Positions 8,473 through 18,598 are shown, counted from the first letter of the stretch. The stretch: DNA of 64,000 bases from Levilactobacillus huananensis (GCF_003946145.1 NZ_RHOC01000001.1:124001-188000); one strand, 5' to 3'. The notes: generated from the letters alone by a model not told the origin. Program-made: numbers and translations.

Positions 8473-10317
8473 TTGAAAATCAGAGATGATATCCGCAACA
8501 TTGCCATCATTGCCCACGTTGACCACGGGAAGACGACCCTGGTTAACGAAATGCTGAAACAATCCGATACGTTGGACGAACACGCGTCAATCGAGGACCG
8601 TGCTCTTGATACCAATGCAATCGAAAAGGAACGGGGAATCACGATCCTGTCCAAGAACACTGCCGTTCGTTATGGCGACAAGCAAATTAACATCTTGGAT
8701 ACCCCAGGACATGCCGATTTTGGTGGTGAAGTTGAACGGATCATGCGCATGGTTGACGGCGTTCTGTTAGTCGTTGACGCTTACGAAGGAACGATGCCAC
8801 AAACGCGTTTCGTTTTGAAGAAGGCATTAGACCAACACTTGACGCCAATCGTTGTTATTAACAAGGTTGACCGTCCAGGTGCCCGTCCTTCTGAAGTTGT
8901 AGACGAAGTTTTGGATCTCTTTATTGAATTAGGGGCCGATGAAGACCAATTGGACTTCCCAGTGGTTTACGCCTCTGCAATGAACGGAACTTCCAGCTAC
9001 GATCCAGAACTAGATACCCAAGAGCACACGATGAAGCCTATCTTTGACACTATCGTTAAGCACATTCCAGCTCCAATTGACAACACCGACGAACCTTTAC
9101 AGTTCCAAGTTGCCATGCTGGATTACAACGACTTCGTTGGTCGTATCGGAATTGGCCGTATCTTCCGTGGGAAGATCAAGGTCGGCGATAGCGTCTCAGT
9201 TATGAAGTTGGATGGCTCGAAGCAAAACTTCCGGGTTACCAAGTTGTTTGGTTTCTTCGGATTGAAGCGTTTGGAAATCAAGGAAGCCCAAGCTGGTGAC
9301 TTGATTGCTGTTTCTGGGATGGATGAAATCAACGTTGGTGAAACGGTGGTTGATCCTAATACGCCAGAACCACTTCCAATCTTGCGGATTGATGAACCTA
9401 CGTTACAAATGACTTTCCGGACGAACGACTCTCCATTTGCCGGTCGTGAAGGTAAGTTCGTAACGTCTCGTCAAATCGAAGAACGTTTGAAGCGTGAATT
9501 GCATACCGATGTTTCCTTACGTGTTGATGACACCGATAATCCTGGTGCCTGGGTCGTTTCTGGTCGTGGTGAACTTCACTTGTCCATCTTGATCGAAACG
9601 ATGCGTCGTGAAGGTTACGAATTGCAAGCTTCCCGTCCTGAAGTTATCTACAGAACAGTCGACAACGTTCGTTGCGAACCATTCGAATCTGTTCAGATCG
9701 ATACACCTGACGAATACACTGGTTCAATCATCGATACGCTTTCACAACGTAAGGGTGAGATGAAGAATATGGAAGCCGTTGGTAACGGTCAAACTCGTTT
9801 GACTTTCTTAGCCCCATCTCGTGGGTTAATCGGTTACTCAACTGAATTCTTATCCTTAACCCGTGGTTACGGGATCATGAACCATACCTTCTCCAAGTAC
9901 TTGCCAGTTATCAAGAACTGGAACCCAGGTCGTCACAACGGGACTTTGGTTTCAATTAACTCTGGTAAGGTAACGACTTACGCTATCATGGCCGTTCAAG
10001 ACCGTGGAACGATCTTTACCGACGCTGGGACTGAAGTCTACGAAGGGATGATTATTGGTCAAAACAGTCGTGACAATGACATTTCTGTCAACATCACGCG
10101 TGGCCGTAACCAAACCAACGTCCGGGCTGCCGGTTCTGAGGATATTGCCAAGGTTAAGTCACCATTGAAGATGTCTCTGGAAGAATCATTGGAATTCATC
10201 AATGAAGATGAATACTGTGAAATCACCCCAGAACACGTTCGTCTGCGGAAGCAAATTCTGAACACGAGCGAACGGGAAAAGGCTGCTAAGAAGCGGAAGA
10301 CTGCTTCACGGAAGTAA
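8473..10317 (+). CDS. typA: Ribosome-associated translational GTPase TypA/BipA
   Basis: A translation-factor GTPase that binds the ribosome at the EF-G site and helps 50S assembly and stress growth. The G1 motif AHVDHGKTT lies near residues 14-22, G2 is in ERGITI, G3 is DTPGHADF and G4 is NKVDR. EF-G-like domains II, III and V and the BipA-specific C-terminal domain follow, with a Lys/Arg-rich tail. The frame opens with ATG/GTG codons upstream, but TTG at 8473 ([13 protein letters not shown]) has the proper spacing from GAAAGGAAG and matches family N-termini, giving 614 residues. Confidence 0.96.
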   Translation: MKIRDDIRNIAIIAHVDHGKTTLVNEMLKQSDTLDEHASIEDRALDTNAIEKERGITILSKNTAVRYGDKQINILDTPGHADFGGEVERIMRMVDGVLLVVDAYEGTMPQTRFVLKKALDQHLTPIVVINKVDRPGARPSEVVDEVLDLFIELGADEDQLDFPVVYASAMNGTSSYDPELDTQEHTMKPIFDTIVKHIPAPIDNTDEPLQFQVAMLDYNDFVGRIGIGRIFRGKIKVGDSVSVMKLDGSKQNFRVTKLFGFFGLKRLEIKEAQAGDLIAVSGMDEINVGETVVDPNTPEPLPILRIDEPTLQMTFRTNDSPFAGREGKFVTSRQIEERLKRELHTDVSLRVDDTDNPGAWVVSGRGELHLSILIETMRREGYELQASRPEVIYRTVDNVRCEPFESVQIDTPDEYTGSIIDTLSQRKGEMKNMEAVGNGQTRLTFLAPSRGLIGYSTEFLSLTRGYGIMNHTFSKYLPVIKNWNPGRHNGTLVSINSGKVTTYAIMAVQDRGTIFTDAGTEVYEGMIIGQNSRDNDISVNITRGRNQTNVRAAGSEDIAKVKSPLKMSLEESLEFINEDEYCEITPEHVRLRKQILNTSEREKAAKKRKTASRK

Positions 10318-10335
10318 TTTCTAAACTAAAATTTT

Positions 10336-10383
10336 AAAAACGGTAAGAATCGCGACTTAAATGCGGTTCTTACCGTTTTTTTA
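10336..10383 (+). terminator. Intrinsic terminator of typA
   Basis: AAAACGGTAAGAA pairs with TTCTTACCGTTTT, with an extended stem (cgc/gcg) and a T run of seven. Confidence 0.92.
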
Positions 10384-10405
10384 TCGAAAAAATTAGAGTG
10401 AGCTA

Positions 10406-10414
10406 TGCTATAAT
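10406..10414 (+). promoter_or_regulatory. Extended -10 promoter of ftsW
   Basis: TGCTATAAT is an extended -10 (TATAAT at 10409-10414). No good -35 is present, as is common with the TGn extension. Confidence 0.55.
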
Positions 10415-10466
10415 GTAAACATTCGATTGCCGTTTTAAAACGGTGGACTTGGAGCGAACAAAAGGT

Positions 10467-11615
10467 ATGCGAAAGTTAAAATATTTAGATTATTTCATCG
10501 TGGTCCCCTATCTTATTCTTAGTCTTTTTGGAATTGTGATGGTGTACTCAGCCAGTGCAGACATTGGCTCACAGAATGGGGGAAGTCCCGCTAGTTATTT
10601 GATTAAGCAGGCTATCTACGTGTTTATGGGTCTCTTAATCGTAGCCTTCATGCTTTCATTAAATATCAATAAGCTCCGAAATCGATCGGTTCTCAAATGG
10701 GCTGGTTACCTGGCCTTTGGATCGTTATTTTTATTGATTGCGATGGGTCAGACGATTAACGGAGCGGCCGGTTGGTTTCATTTGGGGCCCATCAGTATCC
10801 AACCCGCTGAGTTTGTGAAGTTTTACGTGATTATCTGGTTGGCCAATACCATTGATCATCGACAGGATGAATTACAGGTGGAAAATTGGTGGGTCCCTAT
10901 GTGGCGGCCTGTGCTGATCTGTTGTATCATTGTGACTTTAATTTTTGTCCAACCTGATATGGGGGGGGCTGCGATTAATGCTGCAATTATGTTGATTATG
11001 TGCCTGGCAAGTGGGTTTAACTATCGACGGGCTGTCTTCTACTTCTGGCTTTCTTTTGTGGCGATTGCGGGGGTTATTTTTCCAATTCTCATTAAGCTTT
11101 CTGAAAGTTGGGCGAAAAGTTCCTATAAATTGCAACGAATCGTGGCTTTCATCAATCCATTTGAACATGCGCAAACGGTTGGACAACAACTGGTTAATTC
11201 TTACTATGCCCTGAGCAATGGGGGAATCTTTGGCGTGGGTTGGGGGAACAGTATCCAAAAGACCGGGTATCTCCCCGAGCCCAATACTGATTTTATCATG
11301 GCGATTGTGGCCGAAGAGTTGGGGTTAGTGACGGCACTTGTCGTGATTGCCCTGTTATTCACGATTATTATTCGGACGGTATTAGTAGGTATTCGGAGTC
11401 ACTCGGCTTATCAGACCTTGGTGTGTTATGGATCGGCAACTTATTTAACCATTCAGACCCTCTTTAATCTAGGTGGGGTTCTGGGGATGTTGCCAATTAC
11501 CGGGGTAACTTTCCCCTTCATTAGTTATGGGGGGTCGAGTACCTGGACGCTGGCATTAGTGTTGGGAGTTGTTCTGAACATTAGTGCCCGTCAGAATAGA
11601 GAACGGCAAGCCTGA
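10467..11615 (+). CDS. ftsW: Septal peptidoglycan polymerase FtsW
   Basis: A SEDS-family glycosyltransferase that polymerises lipid II at the division septum with its class B PBP partner. About ten membrane segments are visible, beginning at residue 8 or so (YFIVVPYLILSLFGIVMVY). The SEDS signature PAEFVKF and the C-terminal GVTFPFISYGGSS are present; a 'VTFPFISYGG' ending is more FtsW-like than RodA-like. The frame is open from GTG at 10443, but ATG at 10467 (MRKLKYLDYF) is the natural start, giving 382 residues. It is 21 nt before ylbG, so probably co-transcribed. Confidence 0.93.
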   Translation: MRKLKYLDYFIVVPYLILSLFGIVMVYSASADIGSQNGGSPASYLIKQAIYVFMGLLIVAFMLSLNINKLRNRSVLKWAGYLAFGSLFLLIAMGQTINGAAGWFHLGPISIQPAEFVKFYVIIWLANTIDHRQDELQVENWWVPMWRPVLICCIIVTLIFVQPDMGGAAINAAIMLIMCLASGFNYRRAVFYFWLSFVAIAGVIFPILIKLSESWAKSSYKLQRIVAFINPFEHAQTVGQQLVNSYYALSNGGIFGVGWGNSIQKTGYLPEPNTDFIMAIVAEELGLVTALVVIALLFTIIIRTVLVGIRSHSAYQTLVCYGSATYLTIQTLFNLGGVLGMLPITGVTFPFISYGGSSTWTLALVLGVVLNISARQNRERQA

Positions 11616-11636
11616 TAGCACAAAGGAGGATTAATT

Positions 11637-11921
11637 ATGGCATTTGAAATTCAGCCACGGCAGAGCTTAATTGTTTATACGTATAGTTTAAAACAGACGC
11701 GTCAGTTAAAGCGTTACGGTACCGTGATGTATGTTTCTAAGAAGATGCGGTATGTCGTGCTATATGTCAATCGAGACCAAGTGGCGTCTTTGACCGATCA
11801 ACTCAGTCACTTGCGTTTTGTCAAACGCGTGGTGGCCTCACACCGCCCAGAAATTAATGAGACATTCAATGGGGTTGCTGAAGAAGTGGCGACGCCTGGA
11901 GCAAAGGATGATGACCAATGA
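11637..11921 (+). CDS. ylbG: YlbG family protein (UPF0298, DUF2129)
   Basis: A 94-residue cytoplasmic protein. The conserved features are RQSLIVYTYSLKQTRQLKRYG and the core KKMRYVVLYV, followed by FVKRVVASHRPEI. Its function is unknown, but the gene is nearly always next to rsmD (ylbH), as here. The start has a strong RBS (aaaggaggatt). It overlaps rsmD by 4 nt (ATGA). Confidence 0.93.
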   Translation: MAFEIQPRQSLIVYTYSLKQTRQLKRYGTVMYVSKKMRYVVLYVNRDQVASLTDQLSHLRFVKRVVASHRPEINETFNGVAEEVATPGAKDDDQ

Positions 11922-12478
11922 GAATCGTAGCAGGTGAATTTGGTGGCCGAAGATTGAAGGCCGTTCCTGGGATGGCAACCCGTCCCACCACAGATAAGGT
12001 AAAGGAAGCCTTATTCAATATTATTGGACCGTATTTTGATGGTGGCAGGAGTTTGGATCTGTTCGCTGGATCTGGCGGGTTGAGTATCGAAGGTGTCTCT
12101 CGTGGTATTGAGGAGGCTGTCCTGATTGATCGCCAATATGCAGCGATTCAAACCATTCGTGATAATGTCGCGGTGACCAAGGCACCCGAAAAGTTTGATA
12201 TCATCAAACGAGATGCCAATCGGGCACTGAAAGAATTGGCAACACGGGGCGATCAGTTTAATCTGGTTTATTTTGATCCGCCTTATGCCCAACAGAAGAT
12301 TGTAGAACAGATGGCCACGTTGCGAGATTTGAATCTGCTAAAGCCGCACGCACGAATTGTCTGTGAAACCGATCAAAAGGCAAAATTACCGGATGATGTT
12401 CCAGGCTATGTGTTTATCGAACGGCGAGACTACGGCATTACTGAACTGACAATTTATGCTTTAGGAAGTGAAGTCTAA
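11918..12478 (+). CDS. rsmD: 16S rRNA (guanine966-N2)-methyltransferase RsmD
   Basis: SAM-dependent methylation of G966 (E. coli numbering) in 16S rRNA. The family N-terminus MRIVAGEFGGRRLKAV is present, followed by the SAM-binding segment LDLFAGSGGLSIEGVSRG and the catalytic FDPPYAQ motif of N-methyltransferases. The 186-residue length is standard. It overlaps ylbG by 4 nt and coaD by 1 nt (TAATG), which suggests translational coupling through the cluster. Confidence 0.95.
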   Translation: MRIVAGEFGGRRLKAVPGMATRPTTDKVKEALFNIIGPYFDGGRSLDLFAGSGGLSIEGVSRGIEEAVLIDRQYAAIQTIRDNVAVTKAPEKFDIIKRDANRALKELATRGDQFNLVYFDPPYAQQKIVEQMATLRDLNLLKPHARIVCETDQKAKLPDDVPGYVFIERRDYGITELTIYALGSEV

Positions 12479-12960
12479 TGACGACCGCTGTTTTTCCAGG
12501 GAGTTTTGATCCATTGACAAATGGTCACTTGGATCTGATTACCCGAGCCAGTAAGATTTTTGACCACGTGATCGTTGCCGTGGGGCAAAACACTGCCAAA
12601 CGTGGGGTGTTCACGCCGGCAGAACGAGTGGCTTTTATCACGACGAGTACGCAGAACTTGGCTAATGTCAGTGTACAAATTGAGAGTGGGTTAACTGTGG
12701 ATTTTTTGCGCGATAATCAAGCCACAGTTTTGATTCGTGGTCTGCGGAATAGTACAGACTTTGAATTTGAACAAGGGATTGCGGGCATGAACCGTTCGCT
12801 GGCCCCCGAGATCGAAACGGTCTTTTTGAATGCCGATCCCCAATATCAATTCGTATCCTCTAGCCTTTTAAAGGAGGTCGCCCAATTTGGAGGTGACCTG
12901 TCCGCTTTAGTACCGCCCGCAGTTGCACAGGGGCTCCGTGACCGATTGGAGCGTGGCTGA
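12478..12960 (+). CDS. coaD: Phosphopantetheine adenylyltransferase
   Basis: The fourth step of coenzyme A synthesis: it joins 4'-phosphopantetheine and ATP to give dephospho-CoA. The nucleotidyltransferase motif GSFDPLTNGH (8-17, with the HxGH-type TNGH) and the C-terminal SSSLLKEVA (variant of ISSTxxKE) are present, along with RGLRNSTDFEFEQ. The 160 residues are full length. The start overlaps the rsmD stop by one base. Confidence 0.96.
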   Translation: MTTAVFPGSFDPLTNGHLDLITRASKIFDHVIVAVGQNTAKRGVFTPAERVAFITTSTQNLANVSVQIESGLTVDFLRDNQATVLIRGLRNSTDFEFEQGIAGMNRSLAPEIETVFLNADPQYQFVSSSLLKEVAQFGGDLSALVPPAVAQGLRDRLERG

Positions 12961-12962
12961 GT

Positions 12963-14012
12963 ATGTTCAAATTAACGCGTAAACAGTGGCGTCAGGTGAT
13001 TTTAACTGCGGTCATTGCGATTTTGGTGTTGGCGTTCTTCTTCCTCCCACTCCCAAAGTATATCGAGGGGCCCGGCGAAGCGGATGATCTCAAGAGTTTC
13101 GTGAAGATGCCTGGTCATCCCGATAAGAACCAGGGAAAGTATATGATTACCGCCGTTGCGGTGGCGCAAGCTCGGCCGGTGTCTTATGTCTATGCTAAAT
13201 TTAATCCATATTACAGTATTGAAGACGTCGCTGACGTGACTGGGGGACAAGATAACGCTACCTATGACCGTGTTCAGGACTTCTACATGCAAAGTGCGAT
13301 TAATGAGTCAATTTACACGGCTTATCGCGCAGCAAAGAAACCGGTGACGCGCCAGTACTTAGGAATCTATGTACTCAGTATCGCGAAGAATTCTCCATTT
13401 GCAGGGAAGATCAAGGTCGGTGATACAGTAACCAAGGTTAATGGTCGGCACTTTGATTCGATGACGGGTTATCAACATTACATTCAGAAACAACGAGTCG
13501 GCCAGCGTGCGACGATTACCTATGAACGTCAGGGCAAGTCTCGTGAGGCGACCGCTAAGCTGATGGCGTTGCCAACCAAGAAGGCCGGAATTGGTATCAC
13601 ACTGACGGACAATGTTAAAGTGAAGCCGAATCCCAAGGTGACAGTCGATCCTGGAAACATCGGGGGACCTTCTGGTGGTCTAATGTTTAGTTTGCAGATC
13701 TATACCCAGTTGATGGGGCAGAATCTGCGTCATGGTCAGAACATCGCGGGGACTGGGACCATTGATGCCAATGGTAATGTTGGTGAGATTGGTGGGATTG
13801 ATAAGAAGATTGTGACGGCTAAGCGAGCCGGAGCAACAGTTTTCTTTGCGCCATACGTCAAGCCTTCTAAGTTGCTCCTCAAATATGAAGAACATCATAT
13901 GACGAACTATCAATTAGCGAAGGCAACTGCCAAAAAATATGCACCGAATATGAAAGTGGTGCCAGTCCAGACCTTTGATGATGCTTTGAAATATCTTAAA
14001 ACGCATTCGTAG
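12963..14012 (+). CDS. ylbL: Membrane-anchored PDZ/Lon-type serine protease YlbL (SepM family)
   Basis: One N-terminal membrane anchor (about residues 10-30), then an extracytoplasmic region, a PDZ domain (about 120-190; NSPFAGKIKVGDTVTKVNG) and a C-terminal Lon-S16 protease domain. The catalytic serine is in GGPSGGLMF (Ser237), and the lysine of the dyad is in GGIDKKIV (Lys281/282). Relatives include Streptococcus SepM, which trims a competence peptide, and Bacillus YlbL. It starts 2 nt after coaD, so it is the last gene of the ylbG-rsmD-coaD-ylbL unit and is followed by a terminator. Confidence 0.93.
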   Translation: MFKLTRKQWRQVILTAVIAILVLAFFFLPLPKYIEGPGEADDLKSFVKMPGHPDKNQGKYMITAVAVAQARPVSYVYAKFNPYYSIEDVADVTGGQDNATYDRVQDFYMQSAINESIYTAYRAAKKPVTRQYLGIYVLSIAKNSPFAGKIKVGDTVTKVNGRHFDSMTGYQHYIQKQRVGQRATITYERQGKSREATAKLMALPTKKAGIGITLTDNVKVKPNPKVTVDPGNIGGPSGGLMFSLQIYTQLMGQNLRHGQNIAGTGTIDANGNVGEIGGIDKKIVTAKRAGATVFFAPYVKPSKLLLKYEEHHMTNYQLAKATAKKYAPNMKVVPVQTFDDALKYLKTHS

Positions 14013-14021
14013 AATTTAGTG

Positions 14022-14053
14022 AAGTTTCACTCGAAATGAGTGAAACTTTTTTG
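14022..14053 (+). terminator. Intrinsic terminator after ylbL
   Basis: AAGTTTCACTC/GAGTGAAACTT, an 11-bp perfect stem with a short loop and six T residues. Confidence 0.92.
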
Positions 14054-14109
14054 CTGTAAGAAATTATCTGCTTCTTTTTACGGAATTAACCGGTAAAGGG
14101 GGCAGAGAG

Positions 14110-14793
14110 ATGGAACAAGTAATGATGTGGTGGCAGGAACTGCGTATGCGGACTCGGGTGGCAATGGCAGGGTGTTTAGCCGTGACGGTTGTGTTACTGG
14201 TCGGATGGGGATTATTGCATCGGACGCCAACGGCAACTTTACCCGCGAAGATTCCACCCGCAACACAAGCTATAAGTGAGTCTGGAAGTCATAAGGCTGT
14301 CGCGGGGGTCGAAAGTCGTGTGTCCAGCAGTCATGACACTCGGGTTTTTGTAGACGTTCAAGGCGCGGTTCGTAAGCCCGGACTTTACCAATTCACTGCG
14401 GAAATGCGGGTCGCAGATGCTATTCAAACGGCCGGTGGGTTAGCGCCTCGGGCCGATCGACAACAGATTAACCTAGCGACTCGTCTGACCGATCAACAGA
14501 AGCTTTATATTCCACTGAAGGGAGAAAAAGTGCCGCAAGTAGCTACGAGTGGGATGGCCGCGGGGGAAGCTTCCGGGACTCAGGGGAGCAGTGGCCCCAC
14601 AACTGTGGTCAACCTCAATACGGCGACTGTGGCGGATTTGCAACAGTTAACAGGTATTGGTGAGAAGAAAGCGCAGAAGATCGTGGCGTATCGCGAGGAA
14701 CATGGTTCCTTTAAGTCGGTGAAGGACTTGGCTCAAGTTTCTGGTTTTGGAGACAAAACGGTGGCTAAGCTGCAGGACCAATTGACGACGTGA
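14110..14793 (+). CDS. comEA: Competence protein ComEA (DNA receptor)
   Basis: A membrane-anchored DNA-binding protein that pulls transforming double-stranded DNA to the cell surface. A membrane segment lies at about 17-36, then an SLBB domain (about 74-138, VFVDVQGAVRKPG), a Gly/Ser-rich linker, and a C-terminal helix-hairpin-helix pair (165-227; VNLNTATVADLQQLTGIG, FGDKTVAKL). At 227 residues it is complete. The RBS is AAAGGGGG. It is first gene of comEA-comEB-comEC. No obvious com-box (ComK- or ComX-type) was recognised upstream. Confidence 0.95.
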   Translation: MEQVMMWWQELRMRTRVAMAGCLAVTVVLLVGWGLLHRTPTATLPAKIPPATQAISESGSHKAVAGVESRVSSSHDTRVFVDVQGAVRKPGLYQFTAEMRVADAIQTAGGLAPRADRQQINLATRLTDQQKLYIPLKGEKVPQVATSGMAAGEASGTQGSSGPTTVVNLNTATVADLQQLTGIGEKKAQKIVAYREEHGSFKSVKDLAQVSGFGDKTVAKLQDQLTT

Positions 14794-14830
14794 TATACTA
14801 AATCAAACAAATGAGAAAGAGGGATTTCTG

Positions 14831-15307
14831 ATGGCAAGTGAACGAATTTCTTGGGATGATTATTTCATGTTACAGGCCTTGGTGATTTCGACTCGTAGCA
14901 CCTGTAATCGGCTGTCAGTGGGTGCGACGATTGTCCGGGATAAGCGACTGATAGCAGCTGGGTATAACGGATCGGTTTCCGGCGACAGTCACTGCCTCGA
15001 TGTGGGTTGCAAGCTGGTCGACGGTCACTGTGTGCGAACCATTCATGCTGAAATGAATGCCATTTTACAGTGTGCTAAGTTTGGTGAGGCCACCGATGGT
15101 GCTGAGATTTATGTGACGGATTTTCCTTGTCTCCAATGTACAAAGATGCTACTCCAAGCGGGAATTAAAAAGATTACGTACATGCGGAATTATCACAACA
15201 GTGATTATGCGCGGGAACTCATTGCGATGAAACACGTCGATTTAAACCAAGTGACGGTTGATCCAGCTTTATTGAGTCAACTGGTGGATCAACATCCCAC
15301 AGAGTAG
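14831..15307 (+). CDS. comEB: ComEB, dCMP deaminase family protein
   Basis: A zinc-dependent deoxycytidylate deaminase; converts dCMP to dUMP and thus feeds dTTP synthesis. Zinc ligands and the catalytic Glu are in HAEMNAIL and PCLQCTKML, and an extra CysxxxxxCys insert (SHCLDVGCKLVDGHC) is typical of the family. It is 158 residues long. It lies inside the com operon as in Bacillus, though the deaminase itself is not required for DNA uptake there. Confidence 0.94.
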   Translation: MASERISWDDYFMLQALVISTRSTCNRLSVGATIVRDKRLIAAGYNGSVSGDSHCLDVGCKLVDGHCVRTIHAEMNAILQCAKFGEATDGAEIYVTDFPCLQCTKMLLQAGIKKITYMRNYHNSDYARELIAMKHVDLNQVTVDPALLSQLVDQHPTE

Positions 15308-15309
15308 CG

Positions 15310-17562
15310 ATGGGTGGTCGTTGGTTGTTTGTGGCGTTACCGCTGGCTGCACTGAGTGTGGCGTGGGGTGGTCATCCGTGGGCCGGGGTGATATTGATCC
15401 TGTTGGCCTGGGGTCGGGTCTTAGCCCTACGCTCGGCCCAAACATTGGTAATAACGGGGATCGTCTTCGTCGTCATTGGTGGTGTGTGGTGGGGTCGTCA
15501 ACGCCAGTTAGCCGGAAGACGGGTCTCACCTTTTACGGAGAGATCAGTGGGTCTTACTGTTCGCTTCCAACCAGATGCCCTAAGTATTCGCGGTGCCACC
15601 TATTCTTTTGTAGGGCAAGTCGTATCCACGGGTGAACGGTCAATTTTTCACGGTCGAATTGGCTCCGCCGCAGAACTTCACCGTCTTCAAACTGTCACTC
15701 AGGTTCAATCTTGGCGCGTTCAGGGAACGGAATCTGGAATTTTACCAGCAACCAACTTTAGTCAATTCGATGGGGCAGCCTATTGGTCGCGGCGAGGCAT
15801 TATGAAGCAAGTGAGAATTTCCCAAGTGACGTCGTTAGTGGCCACAACGGGCCCGTTAACATGGTGGCCTGACTGGTGGCATGGTCTACGAGCTCACCTA
15901 ATCCAGGCCTGTCAACGGCTTCCGGGGGCACTTAAGGTCTATGCTTTGGGCCTCTTTCCAGGTTATCGCGCGTTAGAAGCGACCCAGGAGCTTGAAGGGA
16001 TGCAGCGATTGGGGTTACTGCATTTGTTCTCGATCTCTGGATTGCATGTTTCACTCGTTTTATTAGTGGTGGAATGGCTCTGCGTCCATTGTCGCCTGCC
16101 CAGAAATCTCTGGGAGCGAGGGATGATTGTCGGTCTCCCTGGTTACTTTATTTTGGCTGGCGGTGGTGGAAGTATTCTGCGGGCCAGCCTCATGCGTGGT
16201 TTGCAGTTGTCGGGCCGACAGTTGGGCTTACGGATTAGCGGACTGGATGCATGGTCTCTGGCCCTGATGGCGGCGTTAGTTGGTAATATGGGTCTGCTAT
16301 TCGAGTTGGGAAGCCAATTGAGCTTTGGTCTGTCGTTGGTCTTGATTCTACTGGAACAAGAGTCGTTTGTTTGGCGGCAGGTCGGTCTGGCCCTGGTCAG
16401 TCTACCGAGTCTACTTAACGGTTTGTTTCAATGGCATCTCCTAACGCTACTGGCAAATTGGATCGTCGTTCCCTTATTTTCGATCCTATTACTGCCATTG
16501 ACCGTTGTTGGCACAGTCATTTTTCCTTGGGTACCCGAGGTGAGCCTCGGGTGTGCGACCCTGTTAGGGTGGTTCGACCAGACGATGACTTGGCTGGGGA
16601 CGTTACCTGGTAATCTTGTTTTTGGAAAACCTTGGTGGTGGGTGTGCTGGTTGTGGATTTGGTTAGCGGGTAGCGTGTTCAGTTGTGCCATGAGTCAGCG
16701 ACGAAGGCTCTTGCGGTTGTTGATGATAAGTTATGTCTTGATGTACGGGGCGATTCATTTACCATGGCATGGCGAGGTTGCCTACTTTGACGTCGGTCAA
16801 GGAGATAGTATCTTAGTTCGTGAACGCTTTAATCGGCATGTTTCGATGATTGATACTGGTGGTCACCTGGGTTTTCAGCAACCGCGTTGGGTTCCCAAAG
16901 TTCCGGTAACCTACGCCGCCGATAGAACCAGTGTGACCTATCTTCGAAGTCGGGGAATTACGACTATTGATGACCTGTACCTGACACATCACGACGCCGA
17001 CCATATTGGAGACTTACCAGCAGTGCTCAAGGCTTTTCGTGTTAAACGGTTATTGGTACCGGCGGGGATGGAACAGGAACCAGCCTGGCAACATTTGTTG
17101 GCCAATCGTCAGGGCACGACAGAGCTGATTCCAATCAAAACGACAAGTGAGCTGCCCTTAACTGTTCGGCATCCATTCGAGGCGGCACCGGCCGAAAATA
17201 GCAATTCTTTGGCCTTACAGGGGCAATATGGCGGTTTGAATTTTCTATTTATGGGGGACCTCGACCAGGCCGGTGAACAAAAAATGTTAGAAGTCGATCC
17301 GCAATTAAGAACGGACGTGTTAAAATTAGGACATCACGGGAGCAAAACGGCGAGCAGTGTTGCGTTCCTACATCAAGTCAGGCCACGCTGGGGGATTATC
17401 TCAGCAGGCCGTCATAATCGCTACGGACACCCTAATCAGGAGACCCTGGCGCGGCTGAGAGCCGACCAGATACCGACAGTGAGTACGCAGACGAGTGGGA
17501 TGATTCGCTACGTCTTTGCGGGACAATATGGGGAATGGCAGACTAAATTAAAAGGGGACTAA
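15310..17562 (+). CDS. comEC: Competence protein ComEC (DNA uptake channel)
   Basis: The inner-membrane channel for single-stranded DNA during transformation. The N-terminal part has membrane segments and an OB-like DUF4131 region. The central competence domain contains LHLFSISGLHVSL and ILRASLMRG. The C-terminal metallo-beta-lactamase domain (from about residue 490) has DVGQGDSILV, THHDADHIGDL and GHHGSKTASS, so the nuclease-like metal site looks complete. It is full length at 750 residues and uninterrupted. It starts 2 nt after comEB and is followed 4 nt later by holA. Confidence 0.95.
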   Translation: MGGRWLFVALPLAALSVAWGGHPWAGVILILLAWGRVLALRSAQTLVITGIVFVVIGGVWWGRQRQLAGRRVSPFTERSVGLTVRFQPDALSIRGATYSFVGQVVSTGERSIFHGRIGSAAELHRLQTVTQVQSWRVQGTESGILPATNFSQFDGAAYWSRRGIMKQVRISQVTSLVATTGPLTWWPDWWHGLRAHLIQACQRLPGALKVYALGLFPGYRALEATQELEGMQRLGLLHLFSISGLHVSLVLLVVEWLCVHCRLPRNLWERGMIVGLPGYFILAGGGGSILRASLMRGLQLSGRQLGLRISGLDAWSLALMAALVGNMGLLFELGSQLSFGLSLVLILLEQESFVWRQVGLALVSLPSLLNGLFQWHLLTLLANWIVVPLFSILLLPLTVVGTVIFPWVPEVSLGCATLLGWFDQTMTWLGTLPGNLVFGKPWWWVCWLWIWLAGSVFSCAMSQRRRLLRLLMISYVLMYGAIHLPWHGEVAYFDVGQGDSILVRERFNRHVSMIDTGGHLGFQQPRWVPKVPVTYAADRTSVTYLRSRGITTIDDLYLTHHDADHIGDLPAVLKAFRVKRLLVPAGMEQEPAWQHLLANRQGTTELIPIKTTSELPLTVRHPFEAAPAENSNSLALQGQYGGLNFLFMGDLDQAGEQKMLEVDPQLRTDVLKLGHHGSKTASSVAFLHQVRPRWGIISAGRHNRYGHPNQETLARLRADQIPTVSTQTSGMIRYVFAGQYGEWQTKLKGD

Positions 17563-17566
17563 GGTT

Positions 17567-18598
17567 TTGACGATTAACGAACTCTTAAATAAATTACATA
17601 CGGGAAAAGATCTCGCACCGGTTTACTTGGTCCTGGGTCAGGGGGATTACTTGCAGCGGCGGCTGAAACGTGCTTTTCGCGCGGTTGTTCCAGCTGGGGA
17701 GCAAACCATGAACTTTGCCAGCTACGATATGGACACGGTACCACTGGCTGTTGCGTTGGACGATGCCATGGCGGCACCGTTTTTTGGCGAACGTCGAGTC
17801 GTGTGTATCGACAGTCCTGCCTTTTTAACGGGAGAGACAAAAAAACAGAAGGTGGAGCATGATTTGGATAGCTTGCAAACCTATCTCTCATCACCAATGG
17901 AGAGTACAGTGTTAGTTTTCTTCGCCCCTTATGACAAACTGGATGGTCGTAAGAAAGTTTCAAAACTCTTGAAAAAAGTGGCGGTGACCGCTGATATTGG
18001 TCATTTTACTGAACGGGATGTTCAGAAATTTGTGACGGATCAGGTGAAGCAAGATGGCTATACGATTGATCCCCAGGCGTTGCAAGAGTTGATTCAACGG
18101 ACTGATGCTGATTTGACACTCATGATGAGTGAACTCCCTAAATTGGAGTTGTTCACTGTGCCGGCGAAGACAATTACCATTGATGCGGTGAATGGCTTGG
18201 TGACGCAGACGCTAACGCAAAATGTCTTTGACCTGGTCAATAAAGTTTTAGCAAGGGATACTGCAGGTGCCGTCACGTTATATCGGGAATTGATTCTAGC
18301 TAAAGAGGAACCTTTAAAAATCAATGCTATTCTACAAGGGCAATTTCGATTGTTGATTCAATCGAAGGTCTTGGCCAAGCAGGGATACAGTCAAGGCAAA
18401 CTGGCGAGCCTGTTGAAGGTGCATCCATACCGAATAAAACTAGCTTTGCAAAGCCAGCGGCGTTTCCAGTTAACTGATCTCAATCAGGCCTATCTGGGGT
18501 TGTTTCGGGTCGAACAACAAATGAAATCGACTACAGAGGAACCAGAACTGTTATTTTCACTGTTCATGACGCAGTTCGCCAATCAACGTCCAGCCTAG
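17567..18598 (+). CDS. holA: DNA polymerase III delta subunit
   Basis: The clamp-loader subunit that opens the beta ring. The 343-residue protein has the HolA/YqeN layout: an N-terminal AAA+-like domain (VYLVLGQGDYLQRRLKRAF; the P-loop is degenerate, as in delta subunits), then a middle domain and the C-terminal collar helices. It begins at TTG 17567 (LTINELLNKL), 9 nt after AGGGG. It comes directly behind comEC and probably shares its transcript, the usual arrangement in Firmicutes. Confidence 0.93.
   Translation: MTINELLNKLHTGKDLAPVYLVLGQGDYLQRRLKRAFRAVVPAGEQTMNFASYDMDTVPLAVALDDAMAAPFFGERRVVCIDSPAFLTGETKKQKVEHDLDSLQTYLSSPMESTVLVFFAPYDKLDGRKKVSKLLKKVAVTADIGHFTERDVQKFVTDQVKQDGYTIDPQALQELIQRTDADLTLMMSELPKLELFTVPAKTITIDAVNGLVTQTLTQNVFDLVNKVLARDTAGAVTLYRELILAKEEPLKINAILQGQFRLLIQSKVLAKQGYSQGKLASLLKVHPYRIKLALQSQRRFQLTDLNQAYLGLFRVEQQMKSTTEEPELLFSLFMTQFANQRPA

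Noticed and set aside
17899-17910. Partial match to the tRNA-Ser 3' end (GGAGAGTACAG) as a possible attachment site
   Set aside because: It is a short match inside holA with no flanking similarity, so chance is the likely explanation.
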